From UBA11606 sp049437325 (GTDB lineage Bacteria; Actinomycetota; Acidimicrobiia; Acidimicrobiales; Aldehydirespiratoraceae), in the NCBI GenBank assembly GCA_049437325.1, contig JBMTIM010000005.1, positions 1 through 64,000 of the forward strand: a stretch of DNA of 64,000 nt. Reading direction: 5' to 3'. Made by a program: the position numbers and the translations under genes. This document shows, piece after piece, positions 22,646-31,538 of this stretch. The notes beneath the pieces were generated by a model. That model did no database searches. It saw only the letters and a list, made by a program, of their open reading frames with translations, and had not been told where the DNA came from. How positions within the stretch are numbered: position 1 is the stretch's first letter; every line of letters begins with the position of its first letter.

Positions 22646-22999
22646 GTGAACATCGTTGCGCACGCCCACCGAGACGGTCAGTGGTCGGTGATCACCGTGG
22701 CCGGGGAGCTCGATGTCGTCGGTGCACCCGAACTTCGGCAACATGTGATGCGCGCCGTGTCCGATGGCCTTCACCATCTCGTCCTCGATCTGTCAGGGAT
22801 CGGCTTCATCGACTCGTTCGGGTTGGGTGTGCTCATCGGCGCGCTCAAGCGAGTGCGCCTGCTCGACGGTGATCTTCAGTTGGTCGTCACGGAGCCGCGG
22901 GTGCGACGAGTGTTCGAACTCTGTGACCTCGACCGTGTCTTCACCCTGCACCGTGATGTGCGAACTGCAGTGGCGCTCACCGGGGATGCGAGTTCGTGA
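22646..22999 (+). CDS. STAS-domain anti-sigma-factor antagonist
   Basis: This 117-residue protein is a single STAS domain. ITVAGELDVVGAPELRQHVMRAV is followed by HHLVLDLSGIGFIDSFGLGVLIGAL, where the Ser of DSFG is the usual phosphorylation site of SpoIIAA/RsbV proteins. In partner-switching circuits the unphosphorylated STAS protein binds a HATPase kinase/anti-sigma factor and frees the sigma factor. The next gene, overlapping by GTGA, encodes exactly such a HATPase, so they form a two-gene module. No matching sigma factor is adjacent, so the target lies elsewhere or is not a sigma factor. The start is set by the TACCGT box. Confidence 0.85.
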   Translation: MNIVAHAHRDGQWSVITVAGELDVVGAPELRQHVMRAVSDGLHHLVLDLSGIGFIDSFGLGVLIGALKRVRLLDGDLQLVVTEPRVRRVFELCDLDRVFTLHRDVRTAVALTGDASS

Positions 23000-23451
23000 G
23001 CGAACTGTTCGCGCCGGGCACGATTGTGCTCGAGATACCGGCGCGCGCCGACTTCGTGTCGTTCGTCCGGGTGGTTGTTGCGGCGGCTGCCGAACTCGAA
23101 CCCAATCTGCCGAACGAGCGGATCGAGGACCTCAAACTTGCGGTGTCCGAGGCGACTACCAATGCGATCGACGCCCACAGTCGCAGCGACTCCGACGACC
23201 GGATCCGAGTCGAGTGTCGGCTTGCGGACGACGAAGTGACCGTAATCATTCACGATGAGGGGCCGGGATTCGAGCCCGAGGATGTTCCGATCCTTCCCGA
23301 ACCCGACCACCCCGATCGACTTCTCCATGAATCCGGCTTGGGGGTGCACCTGATGCACTTGCTCGCCGATGATGCATCGATCACCTCCGATGGCCTCGGC
23401 ACCGATGTCAAACTCACGGTGTACGCATCCAGGCGTCGGAACTCCGGGTGA
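22996..23451 (+). CDS. RsbW-like HATPase (anti-sigma kinase)
   Basis: This 151-residue GHKL ATPase has the N box LAVSEATTNAIDAHSR, a G1-type motif HDEGPGF and a C-terminal SGLGVHLMHLLADD segment corresponding to the G2/ATP-lid region. This is the pattern of serine-kinase anti-sigma factors (SpoIIAB/RsbW) rather than of histidine kinases. It probably phosphorylates the STAS protein encoded just upstream. It overlaps the STAS gene by 4 nt and ends 24 nt before nhaA, so salt or pH stress is a plausible input or output, but this is only context. Confidence 0.85.
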   Translation: MSELFAPGTIVLEIPARADFVSFVRVVVAAAAELEPNLPNERIEDLKLAVSEATTNAIDAHSRSDSDDRIRVECRLADDEVTVIIHDEGPGFEPEDVPILPEPDHPDRLLHESGLGVHLMHLLADDASITSDGLGTDVKLTVYASRRRNSG

Positions 23452-23459
23452 CGTCCCGC

Positions 23460-23465
23460 TAGGTT
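23460..23465 (+). promoter_or_regulatory. -10 element of nhaA
   Basis: TAGGTT ends 10 nt before ATG 23476, the longest spacing in the series; a leader of 1-4 nt is possible. Confidence 0.35.
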
Positions 23466-23475
23466 CAGGCCCGTT

Positions 23476-24849
23476 ATGGCTGGAGAGCATCTCGAACCTT
23501 CACCGCTGACGTGGTTGGGCGGCGAGCGCCGTCTGGCGCGCCGCGTGGGCCGCCCGGTCCGGAACTTCCTCGCCATCGAGGCGGCCAGCGGCGTCTTGTT
23601 GATCGGTGCCACCGTCGTTGCGCTTGTCTGGGCGAATTCACCATGGAGCGAGTCGTACTTCGATCTCCTCCACACCCATATCACGATCCAGTTCGGTGAC
23701 GTTTTGACGCTCGACGAGTCGATCGAGCACTGGGTCAACGACGCCCTGATGGCGATCTTCTTCTTCGTTGTGGGACTCGAGATCAAACGCGAACTCGTGG
23801 CCGGCGAGCTCCGGAACCCTCGTGCCGCAGCGCTTCCGGCAATCGCTGCGGTCGGGGGCATGGTCGTGCCTGCGCTCTTCTTCGTCCTCTTCAACGCAGG
23901 CGGTGCGGGTGCGCACGGTTGGGGCATTCCGATGGCCACCGACATCGCCTTCGCGGTGGGTGTGGTGGCGCTGCTCGGCAACAAGGTGCCGAGCGCCATG
24001 AAAGTATTCCTGCTGACCCTGGCGATTGTCGACGACATCGGCGCCATTGCAGTGATCGCAATCTTCTACACCGACGATTTGTCGACCGGTTGGCTGCTCG
24101 TGGCGGTCGGCATCACGATGATTGTCGTGCTGATGCGCACGGCTCGTGTCTGGTACGTGCCGGCCTATGTGTTTGTTGGCGGGTTCCTGTGGTTGGCCGT
24201 CTTCGAGTCCGGAATACACGCCACGATCGCAGGTGTCGTGCTCGGGCTCATCACGCCGGCTCATCCGTTGCGTTCATACACCGAGCTCGACGACGATGAC
24301 GACGACGATCCCCACGTCGGCGCAGCGATCACTGGGCAGGCGAGTGCGTCGGTGGTGCGACGGGCCACCTTCGAGATTCGCGAACGGTTGTCGGTTGCCG
24401 ATCGTCTCGAAGATCTGCTGCATCCGTTCAGTTCGTTCCTCATCGTTCCAGTCTTCGCTCTTGCCAATGCTGGCATCGAGATCAGTGGGGATTCGATCAG
24501 GGGCGCGGTGACCAGCGACGTGACGATCGGTGTTGTCGTCGGCCTCGTGCTCGGAAAACTTGTCGGCGTGAGCGTGTTCACCTGGGCGGCCGTCAGGACG
24601 GGCGTGTCATCGCTCCCGCGCGGTGCGACCATGACCCATGTGGTGGGGCTGGCGGCGATCGCCGGCATCGGCTTCACCGTGTCGCTCTTCATCACGAATC
24701 TGGCGTTCGAGGACGCATCACTCATCGAAGAAGCGAAGCTTGGCATTCTGGCGGCGTCGCTGCTCGCCGCGATCGTCGGTGTACTCGTGCTGAGCCGGGC
24801 GAACGAGGTCATCGAGATCGAGATGGAAGACGTTGGAGTTGCGTCGTGA
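23476..24849 (+). CDS. nhaA: Na+/H+ antiporter NhaA
   Basis: This electrogenic antiporter exchanges protons for Na+ or Li+ across the cytoplasmic membrane. The 457 residues carry about twelve hydrophobic segments. Key family residues are visible: the Asp of GIPMATDIAFAVG, the double Asp of LAIVDDIGAIAVIAIFY, and a Lys in the segment GVVVGLVLGKLVGVSVF. A charged cytoplasmic insertion, ELDDDDDDDPHVG (about 275-287), sits in the loop where pH or regulatory control is usually placed. The stop overlaps the topA GTG by 4 nt (GTGA), an unusual operon pairing. Confidence 0.93.
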   Translation: MAGEHLEPSPLTWLGGERRLARRVGRPVRNFLAIEAASGVLLIGATVVALVWANSPWSESYFDLLHTHITIQFGDVLTLDESIEHWVNDALMAIFFFVVGLEIKRELVAGELRNPRAAALPAIAAVGGMVVPALFFVLFNAGGAGAHGWGIPMATDIAFAVGVVALLGNKVPSAMKVFLLTLAIVDDIGAIAVIAIFYTDDLSTGWLLVAVGITMIVVLMRTARVWYVPAYVFVGGFLWLAVFESGIHATIAGVVLGLITPAHPLRSYTELDDDDDDDPHVGAAITGQASASVVRRATFEIRERLSVADRLEDLLHPFSSFLIVPVFALANAGIEISGDSIRGAVTSDVTIGVVVGLVLGKLVGVSVFTWAAVRTGVSSLPRGATMTHVVGLAAIAGIGFTVSLFITNLAFEDASLIEEAKLGILAASLLAAIVGVLVLSRANEVIEIEMEDVGVAS

Positions 24850-27617
24850 GTGGGCCGAACGGAGGTCATGCGCTGGTCATCGTCGAGAGTCCGGCCAAGG
24901 CGAAGAAGATTCAGGAGTACCTGGGATCGGGCTTCACCGTCGAGTCGTCGATCGGCCACATTCGCGACCTTCCTCGAAATGCCGCTGATGTTCCCAAGGC
25001 GTACAAGGGTGAGCCGTGGGCCCGCACCGGTATCGATGTCGACAACGGATTCAAGCCGCTCTACGTCGAACATCAGGACAAGAAAGATCACATCCGCCTC
25101 CTCAAGTCGCTGTTGAAGGAGGCCGACGAGCTGTATCTCGCGACCGACGAGGACCGAGAGGGCGAGGCCATCGCCTGGCACCTGATCGAGGTCCTCAACC
25201 CGACCGTGCCGGTCAAGCGAATGGTGTTCCACGAGGTCACCGAGAAAGCGATCCACGCAGCCCTTGCGTCACCGCGTGAACTCGACCGAAAGATGGTCGA
25301 TGCCCAGGAGGCTCGCCGGATCCTGGATCGGTTGTATGGCTATGAGGTCAGCCCGGTGCTCTGGAAGAAAGTCATGCCGCAACTGTCGGCGGGTCGGGTG
25401 CAAAGCGTTGGGACCCGGATCGTCGTCGAGCGCGAACGTGAACGGATGGCATTCATCGAGGCGAGCTACTGGGATGTGAAGGGCACCTTTGCAGCGGTGG
25501 AGGGTGACGATCAACGTGCGTTCGATGCTGCGCTCGTTGCTATCGATGGTGTCCGACTGGCCACCGGACGAGACTTCAGCGATGACGGACGCCTTGCCCG
25601 CAACGACGTGACGGTGCTCGACGAATCAGGCGCACGGGCCCTCGGTTCCGATCTCGACGATGCGTCCTTCGAGATTCGCTCCCGTGAGACCAAGCCGTAC
25701 CGGCGTCGTCCAGCAGCACCATTCATCACGTCGACGTTCCAACAGGAGGCGGGTCGCAAGCTCCAGATGTCGTCGGCGATGGCCATGCGTGCCGCCCAGG
25801 GTCTGTACGAGAAGGGCTACATCACCTACATGCGCACCGACAGCACCACGCTGTCCGACACCGCACTGCAGGCGGCCCGTTCGATGATCTCGGAGCGCTA
25901 TGGCAAGACCTTCCTGCCCGATGCGCCGCGTCATTACGCCACGAAATCGAAGAATGCCCAGGAAGCGCACGAGGCCATCCGGCCGGCCGGTGACACCTTC
26001 CGGCTCCCCGCCGAGGTGGCCAAGGAAGTTCCGCAATCCGAAGCTCGCGCCTACGAGCTCATCTGGCAGCGTACGGTCGCGTCACAGATGACCGACTGCA
26101 CCGGCGAGACGGTCACGCTCCGTCTCGGCGCAACGAGTGCCGCAGGCACCGATGTCGAGTTCTCGGCATCGGGCACGGTGATCGCCCACTCCGGCTTTCG
26201 CGAGGTCTACGAGGAGAGCCGGGTCCAGGATCGCAACGCCGAGGAAGACGCCGACGAGCGTCGACTTCCGCCGTTGGCCGAGGGTGATGCAGCTCGTGCA
26301 ACCGGTCCGCTCGAGGTCGAGGGCCACACGACGTCACCGCCCGCTCGTTACACCGAGGCGTCACTGGTCAAACGGCTCGAGGAACTCGGTGTGGGTCGCC
26401 CGTCGACGTACGCCTCGATCATCGGCACCATCCAGGATCGCGGATATGTCTGGAAGAAGGGCGCTGCACTGGTTCCGTCGTTCACGGCCTTTTCTGTTGT
26501 CAACGTCATGGAAGGCCATTTCCCGAACCTCGTCGACTACGCATTCACCGCTCGGATGGAGGACGATCTCGATCGCATCGCCAGTGGTGCCGAAGACGCC
26601 GAGCCGTGGTTGAGTCGCTTCTACTTCGGCGAAGGTGAAGGCGGTGAGCCCGGGCTCAAGGAGAAGGTCTCGACGCGTCTTCCCGACATCGATGCCCGCG
26701 CCGTGAACACGATCCCGTTGGGCATGTCCGATGACGGCAAGCCGGTCGTCGCTCGCGTCGGCCGCTACGGCCCGTACGTGCAGAAGGGTGACAGCGAAAA
26801 CGCCGACGACAACGAGACCGCTTCGATCCCCGACGACATTGCGCCGGACGAACTCAGTCTCGAGAAGGCGATGGAGTATCTCGCCATTCCGAAGGAGGGC
26901 CGTGTTCTGGGTGAGCACCCCGAGCATCGGATGCCGATCTATGCCAAAGCGGGTCGGTTCGGACCGTACGTGCAGGTCGGTACGTTCGAGGAATGGGAGG
27001 AAGTGGGTGAGAAGCCACCCACCGCATCGCTCTTTCAGACGATGACCCTCGAACGGGTGACCCTGGAGGATGCACTGCAACTGTTGTCGCTCCCCCGCAC
27101 GGTTGGTGCCGACCCGAATGACGGTGAGGTCATCACGGTCCAGAACGGCCGGTACGGCCCGTATCTCACGAAGGGTTCCGACAGCCGCAGCCTCGACAAC
27201 GAGGAGCAACTGTTGACGGTCACGCTCGAGGAGTGCTTGGCGATTCTTGCCCAACCCAAACGCCGTCGCGGTCAGGCTGCGCCCAAACCCCCGCTGCGTG
27301 ACATGGGTGCCGATCCCGAGACCGGTAAGCCGATGATCGTCAAGGACGGCCGGTTCGGCCCGTACGTCACCGACGGCGAATTCAATGCCTCGCTTCGCAA
27401 AGGTGACACCGTCGAAGAGTTGACCGTCGAACGGGCCGCCGAACTGCTCGCCGACCGGCGGGCCAAGGGCCCGGCGAAAAAGAAGGCCTCGAAGAAGAAG
27501 GCGGCGAAGAAGAAGGCGGCGAAGAAGAAGGCAGCCAAGAAGAAGGCCACGAAGAAGAAGGCGGCGAAGAAATCGGCCTCGACGCCGACCCTGAACGAGT
27601 CCGACGACTCCTTCTGA
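24846..27617 (+). CDS. topA: DNA topoisomerase I
   Basis: This type IA topoisomerase relaxes negative supercoils. Of 923 residues, the TOPRIM domain is at the N terminus (ALVIVESPAKAKKIQEYL, catalytic Glu14; DEDREGE around 100-106). The catalytic Tyr is Tyr328 in YITYMRTDST. The C-terminal region has no zinc fingers. Instead it has four repeats of the pattern GR(F/Y)GPYV (about 637-650, 700-712, 763-775, 835-845), then a tail of about 35 residues built from Lys-Lys-Lys-Ala units, typical of actinobacterial TopA and needed for DNA binding and processivity. Translation is probably coupled to nhaA by the GTGA overlap. Confidence 0.96.
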   Translation: MSGPNGGHALVIVESPAKAKKIQEYLGSGFTVESSIGHIRDLPRNAADVPKAYKGEPWARTGIDVDNGFKPLYVEHQDKKDHIRLLKSLLKEADELYLATDEDREGEAIAWHLIEVLNPTVPVKRMVFHEVTEKAIHAALASPRELDRKMVDAQEARRILDRLYGYEVSPVLWKKVMPQLSAGRVQSVGTRIVVERERERMAFIEASYWDVKGTFAAVEGDDQRAFDAALVAIDGVRLATGRDFSDDGRLARNDVTVLDESGARALGSDLDDASFEIRSRETKPYRRRPAAPFITSTFQQEAGRKLQMSSAMAMRAAQGLYEKGYITYMRTDSTTLSDTALQAARSMISERYGKTFLPDAPRHYATKSKNAQEAHEAIRPAGDTFRLPAEVAKEVPQSEARAYELIWQRTVASQMTDCTGETVTLRLGATSAAGTDVEFSASGTVIAHSGFREVYEESRVQDRNAEEDADERRLPPLAEGDAARATGPLEVEGHTTSPPARYTEASLVKRLEELGVGRPSTYASIIGTIQDRGYVWKKGAALVPSFTAFSVVNVMEGHFPNLVDYAFTARMEDDLDRIASGAEDAEPWLSRFYFGEGEGGEPGLKEKVSTRLPDIDARAVNTIPLGMSDDGKPVVARVGRYGPYVQKGDSENADDNETASIPDDIAPDELSLEKAMEYLAIPKEGRVLGEHPEHRMPIYAKAGRFGPYVQVGTFEEWEEVGEKPPTASLFQTMTLERVTLEDALQLLSLPRTVGADPNDGEVITVQNGRYGPYLTKGSDSRSLDNEEQLLTVTLEECLAILAQPKRRRGQAAPKPPLRDMGADPETGKPMIVKDGRFGPYVTDGEFNASLRKGDTVEELTVERAAELLADRRAKGPAKKKASKKKAAKKKAAKKKAAKKKATKKKAAKKSASTPTLNESDDSF
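27474..27573 (+). repeat. Low-complexity 15-bp repeats coding the Lys-rich TopA tail
   Basis: Units close to AAGAAGAAGGCGGCG recur about six times in frame and code for Lys-Lys-Lys-Ala-Ala. Repeat-number variation between strains would change tail length without shifting frame. Confidence 0.8.
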
Positions 27618-27661
27618 ACGCGTGTCGGAAGCCCGGTCAGCCTGCCGGGTACGTGACCGCC

Positions 27662-27667
27662 TAGTCT
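27662..27667 (+). promoter_or_regulatory. -10 element of the MFS-tmk-holB operon
   Basis: TAGTCT ends 7 nt before GTG 27675. A weak CCCGG/CCGGG stem at about 27632-27649 may end the topA transcript just upstream. Confidence 0.5.
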
Positions 27668-27674
27668 CGGTCCC

Positions 27675-29120
27675 GTGAATCCCCCGGCGTCCAACAGCGC
27701 GGACCGACTGCAGGACGCCGTCGGGTCCACCAAGCCGGGCAACCGAATCGAGGCGATTTTCGGATCGCGCGCGTTTTTCAGACTCTGGATTGCGCAGGTC
27801 GTCTCCGCAACCGGCGACTGGTTGGGGCTGATCGCAATCATCTCGCTCGCAGAGCGGATCAGCGACGGTTCCGAAGGCACGGCCATTGCACTCGTTCTCG
27901 GCGCGCGGATCGCGCCCGGATTCTTTCTCGCAACGGCGGCGGGTGTGATGGTCGACCGGCTCGACCGCAAGAAGGTCATGCTTGTGTGCGACGTCGGACG
28001 GGCTCTCGTGTTGTTTGCGTTGCCGTTCGTCGACACGATCGTTGGACTCGTCATTGCGTCGTTCGTGCTCGAGATCTTCACGATGCTGTGGTCACCGGCG
28101 AAAGAGGCGGTGGTTCCGAACCTCGTTCCCCGTGACAAGCTCACCACGGCGAACTCGCTCAACGTTGCAGCCGCCTACGGGATGTTCCCGGTAGCGGCGG
28201 GTATTGCAGCGCTCCTCGCAAAGCTGTCCGAACGGTTCAGTGACGAGGGTTGGGTCGACACGTGGCACCTCAATGAGGAGGGTCTTGCCTTCTACGTCGA
28301 TGGACTGTCCTTTCTGCTGACCGCACTCATCATTTGGCGTATCACATGGCCTCGCCGGAGCCGTGAAGAGCGTCGCTCGGCCGAGCGAGGGTCGTGGGAT
28401 CTCGGTGGTGCAATCCGAGAGCTGCGGGAGGGATGGCAGTTCATCGCGGTCAACCCCATCGTTCGAGCGGTCAACGTCGGTCTGGCCACCGCCGTGATCG
28501 GAGGTGGCATGTTGGTCCCGTTGGGGGCCATTTTCGTGGACGAGGTGATCTCGGGGGATGGTGCCGACTTCAACCTTGTGCTGTTTGCGCTCGGTACCGG
28601 CATGGCTGCAGGCGTGGTAACCGCCTCGGTGACACAGGCTCGTATCAACCGAGCGCGGCTCTTCCCCTTCGCCCTCGCCGTTGCCGGTGGTGGACTGCTC
28701 GTCGCCTCGTCGTCATCGGTGCTGTCGATCGTGGTTCCCATGATTGCGGTTGTCGGTTTCGCAGCCGGCCCGATCTATGTGCTCGGGTTCACCCTGTTGC
28801 ACGAAAACGTCGACGACGAATTGCGTGGGCGGATCTTCTCGGCCCTGCTGGTGCTGGTTCGGTTCTGCGTGCTGCTCGCACTCGCCGTTGCTCCCGTGCT
28901 CTCCGAAGTGTTCGATGGGTTGTCCGCAGCGCTGTGGGACGATCGCATCGCCGAGTTCGGTGGGGTCTCGATCTTTGTTCCTGGCGTGCGACTCACCATG
29001 TGGTTGAGTTCGGTGATCATCGTGTTCGCAGGGGTGCTGGCCATGCGGAGTCTTCGGGCTGGTTCCGGGGCCTTCGTGTCCAGTACGTCCGCTCCCGTCG
29101 ATGCGGAGGCTGACTCGTGA
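27675..29120 (+). CDS. Major facilitator superfamily transporter (MFS_3-like)
   Basis: This is a 481-residue membrane transporter with about twelve helices. The first core segment FFRLWIAQVVSATGDWLGLIAIISLA and the loop GVMVDRLDRKKVMLVCDVGRALVLFALPF (motif A region) resemble the enterobactin-exporter/MFS_3 branch. SPAKEAVVPNLVPRDKLTTANSL after the fifth helix is also typical. A long charged loop, SEERFSDEG-like, sits between helices 6 and 7. The substrate is unknown; siderophore or drug efflux is the family's usual role. It starts a three-gene operon with tmk and holB, each joined by a 4-nt overlap. Confidence 0.85.
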   Translation: MNPPASNSADRLQDAVGSTKPGNRIEAIFGSRAFFRLWIAQVVSATGDWLGLIAIISLAERISDGSEGTAIALVLGARIAPGFFLATAAGVMVDRLDRKKVMLVCDVGRALVLFALPFVDTIVGLVIASFVLEIFTMLWSPAKEAVVPNLVPRDKLTTANSLNVAAAYGMFPVAAGIAALLAKLSERFSDEGWVDTWHLNEEGLAFYVDGLSFLLTALIIWRITWPRRSREERRSAERGSWDLGGAIRELREGWQFIAVNPIVRAVNVGLATAVIGGGMLVPLGAIFVDEVISGDGADFNLVLFALGTGMAAGVVTASVTQARINRARLFPFALAVAGGGLLVASSSSVLSIVVPMIAVVGFAAGPIYVLGFTLLHENVDDELRGRIFSALLVLVRFCVLLALAVAPVLSEVFDGLSAALWDDRIAEFGGVSIFVPGVRLTMWLSSVIIVFAGVLAMRSLRAGSGAFVSSTSAPVDAEADS

Positions 29121-29725
29121 CCGGACGACTGATTGCCTTCGAGGGGGCCGATGCATCTGGGAAGTCGACGCAGGCGCAGCGGCTCGCCGCTCGTCTCGGT
29201 GTGGAACTGACCTTTCAGTTCGGTGCGACAGAAATCGGAAGCGCTATCCGATCGATCCTGCTCGATCCCGCCCACGACATGCTCGACGACCGAGCCGAGG
29301 CACTGCTCGTGATCGCCGACAAGGCCCAACACGTGGCCGAGGTTGTCGCCCCCGCACTCGCGCGAGGCGAGACGGTCATCACCGATCGTTTCACCGCGTC
29401 GACCACCGCCTACCAGGGGTTCGGTCGTGGCCTCGATCGTGATGAACTGACCCGGATGATGCACTGGGCGACCAACGGCATCGAACCCGACCTCACCGTG
29501 CTCCTCGATGTCAACCTCGACGTCGCCCGGCAACGCCTCGGTGACGAGGTCGATCGAATCGAGGGGGCCGGGGCCGAGTTCCACACGAAGGTTCGTCAGG
29601 GCTATCTGGAGATGGCAGCAGCTGATCCCGACCGTTGGGTCGTCGTCGGGGCCGACGGGACAGTCGAGGACGTGGCTGCTCGCGTCGACGCCGCCGTCGA
29701 TGCGTGGTTGGCTGCGAATCGATGA
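29117..29725 (+). CDS. tmk: Thymidylate kinase
   Basis: This enzyme phosphorylates dTMP to dTDP. The 202 residues match the family length. The P loop is FEGADASGKSTQAQRLAARLG at the N terminus, the DRx motif is VITDRFTASTTAYQGFGRGLD, and the lid region is VARQRLGDEVDRIEGAGAEFHTKVRQGY. The GTG start overlaps the MFS stop, and the stop overlaps the holB start. The tmk-holB pairing is widely conserved in bacteria and links dTTP supply to replication. Confidence 0.95.
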   Translation: MTGRLIAFEGADASGKSTQAQRLAARLGVELTFQFGATEIGSAIRSILLDPAHDMLDDRAEALLVIADKAQHVAEVVAPALARGETVITDRFTASTTAYQGFGRGLDRDELTRMMHWATNGIEPDLTVLLDVNLDVARQRLGDEVDRIEGAGAEFHTKVRQGYLEMAAADPDRWVVVGADGTVEDVAARVDAAVDAWLAANR

Positions 29726-30774
29726 GCTGGGACACAGTGATCGGGCAGCCCGACGCAGTCAGGCGGTTGCAGGCAGCCGTCGACGCACCGGTGCACGCGT
29801 ATCTGTTCGTCGGACCGCTCGGCGCTGGAAAGCGTCACGCTGCACTCGTGTTCGCTGGGGAACTGCTCGCAGCCGCTGACCCCGATGGTGCAGAGCGCCA
29901 CCGTCGGCTCGCCGTCTCGGAACGTCATGCCGACATCCACGTCCTCGATCCCGCCGGCAACAATCTGCGGCGTGAGGAGGAAGCCGAGCCACTGATCGTG
30001 CAAGCCAGCCGCTCACCGGTGGAAGGCAAGCGCAAAGTCTTGATCGTCAACCGGTTCCATACCGCCACGCCTGCGGCGGCGGCCGCCTTGCTCAAGACGA
30101 TCGAGGAGCCTCCGGCGACCACGATCTTCGTGTTGCTCGCAGAGGACGTCCCTCCCGAGCACGTGACCGTCGAGAGCCGCTGCACCCGGATCGACTTTCC
30201 GCCGGTTGCTGAGGCTGCAATCGCCGAGGCGCTCGTCATCGATGGACTCGTCGATGCCGAGCGGGCTGCCGTCGTCGCCGCCGCCGCTGGGGGCAGTGTT
30301 CGGCGGGCGCGCGACCTCACGAACGACGAGCGCCTCGCAACCCGACGTCAGGCATGGTGGGGTGTGCCCGACCGGCTCGACGGATCCGGCGCGGCGGTTG
30401 CGGTCATCGTCGAGGAACTGCGCGCGCTGATCGACGAGGCGAGTGAGTCGGCGGGCACGGCTGAGCGTCACCGAGCCGAACTCGATGCCCTCGACGCTCG
30501 CGAAGAAGCGTTCGGTACGCGAGGAAGCGGTCGCAACGACCTCGACCTCCGGCACCGGCGGGAACTCCGTCAGCTTCGTACCGACGAGTTGCGTTTCGGG
30601 CTTGCAACCCTGGCGGCGCGGTATCGCGAGGCGATGGTCGGTGGTGATGAACGCAGCAGTGTGCTCGCTGCAGCCGGCCACATTCGAGCCACCCATGCGT
30701 CGCTCGGCCGCAATCCGAATGAGGCGCTGGCGCTCCAGGCGCTGCTGCTCAAGCTCCCGCTGCTCCAGGGGTGA
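29722..30774 (+). CDS. holB: DNA polymerase III delta prime subunit
   Basis: This is a clamp-loader subunit of 350 residues. The AAA+ N-terminal part reads VIGQPDAVRRLQAAVDAPVHAYLFVGPLGAGKRHAALVFAGELL, with a P loop GPLGAGKR in which Arg replaces the usual Thr/Ser, as expected for a subunit that does not hydrolyse ATP. The SRC motif appears in VESRCTRIDFPP, before the collar region. The zinc-binding Cys cluster usual in delta prime/gamma subunits is absent. Its position after tmk supports the assignment over DnaX. Confidence 0.9.
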   Translation: MSWDTVIGQPDAVRRLQAAVDAPVHAYLFVGPLGAGKRHAALVFAGELLAAADPDGAERHRRLAVSERHADIHVLDPAGNNLRREEEAEPLIVQASRSPVEGKRKVLIVNRFHTATPAAAAALLKTIEEPPATTIFVLLAEDVPPEHVTVESRCTRIDFPPVAEAAIAEALVIDGLVDAERAAVVAAAAGGSVRRARDLTNDERLATRRQAWWGVPDRLDGSGAAVAVIVEELRALIDEASESAGTAERHRAELDALDAREEAFGTRGSGRNDLDLRHRRELRQLRTDELRFGLATLAARYREAMVGGDERSSVLAAAGHIRATHASLGRNPNEALALQALLLKLPLLQG

Positions 30775-30802
30775 GGCGAGAGGATCGCGTGGGCTGCGTT
30801 GG

Positions 30803-30808
30803 TACCTT
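30803..30808 (+). promoter_or_regulatory. -10 element of tRNA-Thr
   Basis: TACCTT ends 9 nt before the first base of the mature tRNA, so a very short 5' leader is expected. Confidence 0.4.
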
Positions 30809-30817
30809 TGCAGTCCT

Positions 30818-30890
30818 GCCCGAGTAGCTCAGTTGGTAGAGCGACGCTCTCGTAAAGCGTAGGTCAGGAGTTCAATCCTCCTCTCGGGCT
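30818..30890 (+). tRNA. tRNA-Thr, anticodon CGU
   Basis: This 73-nt cloverleaf has the acceptor stem GCCCGAG/CTCGGGC, anticodon stem ACGCT/AGCGT with loop CTCGTAA (anticodon 30851-30853), T loop TTCAATC and discriminator T. CCA is not encoded. Confidence 0.93.
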
Positions 30891-30902
30891 CGCTCTCGTT
30901 TC

Positions 30903-30922
30903 GGGGTGCGCCTGAGCACTCC
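30903..30922 (+). terminator. Hairpin between tRNA-Thr and the ECF sigma gene
   Basis: GGGGTGC (30903-30909) pairs with GCACTCC (30916-30922), with one G-T wobble and a 6-nt loop. It lies 12 nt after the tRNA and ends 2 nt before the AGGAGG ribosome-binding site of the sigma gene, so it may end the tRNA transcript or act as a leader element. Confidence 0.5.
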
Positions 30923-30934
30923 CCAGGAGGTCCC

Positions 30935-31537
30935 GTGGCAGAAAAGGCCATGTTTGCCGACGATGCCATGCCGCTGATGAGCGGTTTGTACTCTGCGGCG
31001 CTTCGCATGACTCGCAATGCCGCCGATGCCGAGGACCTTGTCCAGGAGACCTATCTCAAGGCGTATCGCGCCTACGACCGGTTCGAGGAAGGCACCAACC
31101 TGAAGGCGTGGATGTACCGCATCCTCACCAACACCTACATCAACGCCTATCGCAAGAAGCAGCGTCGTCCCGACGAATCCGACATCGACGATGTAGAGGA
31201 CCTCTATCTCTACCGCCGGATCGGCAGTGCCGAGAGCGCAGTGCTCGGTCGCTCTGCCGAAGATGAACTCATGGAGCTCTTCGGCGAAGACGAGATCAAG
31301 GTTGCGCTCGAGGACCTTCCTGACCACTACCGGATGCCGGTCATCCTGGCCGACGTCGAGGGGTTCGCATACAGGGAGATCGCCGAGATTCTCGACGTGC
31401 CGATCGGCACGGTGATGAGCCGCTTGCACCGGGGAAGAAAGCAGCTGCAAAAGCGGTTGCACGGTTTCGCAGAGGAAAATCGTCTTCTGCCCGAGCCCGA
31501 GTCAGCGGGTGTGGGCGTCGACGCGGGGGCTTCGTGA
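30935..31537 (+). CDS. ECF sigma factor, SigR/SigH type
   Basis: This 200-residue extracytoplasmic-function sigma factor has region 2 as MPLMSGLYSAALRMTRNAADAEDLVQETYLKAYRAYDRFEEGTNLKAWMYRILTN. Region 4 is ALEDLPDHYRMPVILADVEGFAYREIAEILDVPIGTVMSRLHRGRKQL. These closely follow the oxidative-stress sigma factors SigR (Streptomyces) and SigH (mycobacteria). The next gene encodes a zinc anti-sigma factor, completing the known redox switch that controls thioredoxin and thiol metabolism. The GTG start has AGGAGG 4 nt upstream. An ATG 15 nt further in is possible but lacks a ribosome-binding site. Confidence 0.9.
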   Translation: MAEKAMFADDAMPLMSGLYSAALRMTRNAADAEDLVQETYLKAYRAYDRFEEGTNLKAWMYRILTNTYINAYRKKQRRPDESDIDDVEDLYLYRRIGSAESAVLGRSAEDELMELFGEDEIKVALEDLPDHYRMPVILADVEGFAYREIAEILDVPIGTVMSRLHRGRKQLQKRLHGFAEENRLLPEPESAGVGVDAGAS

Positions 31538-31538
31538 C

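Noticed and set aside
27474..27573. Short tandem repeats as a possible CRISPR array
   Set aside because: The 15-bp units are in frame inside topA, have no spacers, and code a known Lys-rich tail.
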